From the NCBI GenBank assembly GCA_903882335.1, contig CAIRWP010000093.1:1-5869 (forward strand): a DNA stretch of 5,869 nt. The letters are read 5' to 3'. Under the pieces are notes generated by a model, which was not told the DNA's origin, did no database searches, and worked only from the letters and a program-made list of their open reading frames with translations. The position numbers and the translations under genes are program-made. Below are positions 4,650 to 5,869 of this stretch, in pieces (the stretch's first letter is position 1; each line of letters begins with the position of its first letter). Source of the stretch: an uncultured Opitutia bacterium. Its GTDB lineage: Bacteria; Verrucomicrobiota; Verrucomicrobiia; Opitutales; UBA953.

Positions 4650-5869
4650 ATGAAGATGCACTCCCTGGGATGGATCGGACTGATCGCCGGCCTCGGCGTG
4701 GCGTGGGCTTGTAGCGGTTGGAGTCCCGAAGAAGGGCTCGTCGCCGGCGACACCGCCTTGAGCCGCCCGTTCGAGACGAACTTCCAGGCCGACCTCATCG
4801 CCTATCACGGGCCCCGCGCCGCGGCGGAGGAGACCCGCTCGCTCTTCGCCCGGATGCATGAACCCAGCCAGCCGCGGGTCGTGGTCAGCGAAGGCCTGCT
4901 GGCCGAACTCCGGTCGGCGACCGCGGGGTGGACGGCGCCGCGCCGGGAGCAGCGGCTTCGCCCGATCGCGTCGTATCTCGCCGCCCGGCTGGCGGACACC
5001 GGCGGCATCTACCAGTTGTCGGCCGACGGCCCATGGAAGCTCGTCGTCGACGGGCCGGAGGTCGTCTTCCCCCCGCGCGCGCTCCGGACACACCGTTTTA
5101 CCGCGAAGGACTTGCCGACGCTCGAGGCCGCCTACGCCGCGGCGGTGAAGGAATTGCCCGCGGAGTTCCGGCTCTACTTCCGTTCCCTGGATTACGCCGG
5201 GGCGGATGGCGCGCTGCTTTGCGATGAGTTGCTGGCCTTGCCGGTCGCCGAACGGAAACACCTGACGGCGCTGGCCTACTACCGCCGGGCCCGCCTCCGG
5301 ATGGCGGACGTGCGCTCCGCCGGGCCGGATGACGCGACGGTGCGGCGCGCGTTGGCGGCGGTCCGCGCCGACTTGGAGGCCGTGGGCGCGGCGGTGCGGG
5401 CCGGGAGCGCCGATGTCGGGGGCGTCGCTTTCGCCGCGCAGGGCTGGCTGGCCCACCTGCGCTGCGCCGTGTTGCCTCTGCCGCGCCTGCGCGCGCTCGG
5501 CGAGGCCGACCTCGGCCAGGCCCTGCGGATCTACCTCGAGCAGCGCCGGGGGGGTGAGCCGACCGCGGACGACTCGATCATCCATATCCTGCGCTCCGCC
5601 GCCGGGTGCGAGGATTTCGCCGAGTGCGCGCGCGATCCCGAGTTGCGGCGATTGATGACGGCCTACCTGTGCGGCGGCGGCCAGCTCGACCAAGGCTCGG
5701 CTCCCTTCGACCGCGAAGGTCTGGTCGGGCACGCCAAAGCCTGGCTCGCGGCGTTGCGCGCGGCCCAGGTGGATTTCTCGGCCGATGCCGTCCGCCTCGC
5801 CGCGCTGGCCTACCGGGTCGGTGATTGGGAGGGCTGTGCGCAAACCCTGCGCGCCGCCCCGTCCGCCGA
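4650..5869 (+). CDS. Exported Ala-rich helical protein of unknown function (3' end missing)
   Basis: The frame from ATG 4650 stays open for 406 codons plus two bases to the window end, so the C-terminus is missing. Residues 1-21 are a signal peptide: MKMHS, a hydrophobic core GWIGLIAGLGVAW, then AWAC at 18-21. This could be lipidated at Cys21, though Trp at -2 makes the lipobox unusual, or cut by signal peptidase I after Ala20. The mature part is rich in Ala, Leu, Arg and Glu. From about residue 150 it looks like successive amphipathic helices, with LPAEFRLYF (169-177), LLALPVAERKHLTALAYYRRAR (the stretch 194-215) and VRRALAAVRADLEAVG-type helices. This resembles TPR/Sel1-like solenoids, and I vaguely recall similar uncharacterised proteins encoded next to DUF3142 genes. 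Cys320, Cys326 and Cys341 could form disulphides. I chose this frame over a long opposite-strand frame (4629-5843) because of the signal peptide and gene direction. No function can be assigned. Confidence 0.8.
   Translation, partial: MKMHSLGWIGLIAGLGVAWACSGWSPEEGLVAGDTALSRPFETNFQADLIAYHGPRAAAEETRSLFARMHEPSQPRVVVSEGLLAELRSATAGWTAPRREQRLRPIASYLAARLADTGGIYQLSADGPWKLVVDGPEVVFPPRALRTHRFTAKDLPTLEAAYAAAVKELPAEFRLYFRSLDYAGADGALLCDELLALPVAERKHLTALAYYRRARLRMADVRSAGPDDATVRRALAAVRADLEAVGAAVRAGSADVGGVAFAAQGWLAHLRCAVLPLPRLRALGEADLGQALRIYLEQRRGGEPTADDSIIHILRSAAGCEDFAECARDPELRRLMTAYLCGGGQLDQGSAPFDREGLVGHAKAWLAALRAAQVDFSADAVRLAALAYRVGDWEGCAQTLRAAPSA

Noticed and set aside
4629..5843. 404-codon open frame on the minus strand
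   Set aside because: It lies antisense to the + strand frame starting at 4650, has no signal or recognisable domain, and its Arg/Gly/Gln-rich sequence is typical of the complement of high-GC3 coding DNA. The + strand frame has a convincing signal peptide.

Overview
The window is a high-G+C bacterial segment in which every gene reads on the + strand with short gaps. It holds the distal part of an aa3/caa3-type (haem-copper, A-family) cytochrome c oxidase operon, followed by two exported proteins of unknown function. The strong G/C third-position bias, the oxidase architecture and the type of hypothetical proteins downstream make me think of a Verrucomicrobiota/Opitutae-like bacterium. That is an inference from style and memory; no rRNA or marker gene in the window settles it.

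Layout: 1-222 is the 3' end of a protein ending in a cytochrome c-like segment, most likely subunit II (ctaC). 244-2289 is subunit I (ctaD), with all haem, CuB and D/K-channel residues and two extra C-terminal membrane helices. 2321-2986 is a five-helix subunit III (ctaE). 3002-3334 is a small three-helix subunit IV (ctaF). 3345-4589 starts 10 bases after ctaF and encodes a lipoprotein that resembles the DUF3142 family. After a 60-base gap, 4650 opens a second exported, Ala-rich, probably all-helical protein that runs off the window end.

The four oxidase genes should form one inner-membrane terminal oxidase. Electrons would enter through the cytochrome c/CuA subunit II, O2 is reduced at the haem a3-CuB site of subunit I, protons are taken up by D- and K-type channels, and subunits III and IV support stability and the D-channel. 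Subunits I and III together contain the usual number of helices, but divided 14 + 5 rather than 12 + 7. The two downstream proteins are probably envelope proteins co-transcribed with, or read through from, the oxidase genes; nothing in their sequence ties them chemically to oxidase function.

Points worth a second look are the shared ACCCTT pyrimidine-rich leaders without Shine-Dalgarno sequences, the Gln at the usual Mg-site His of subunit I, the Glu-to-Asp change in subunit III, the look-alike N-termini of subunits I and III, the enlarged outer loop of subunit I, and the two-gene exported cassette. I see no CRISPR array, tRNA, rRNA, insertion sequence or defence-type system.
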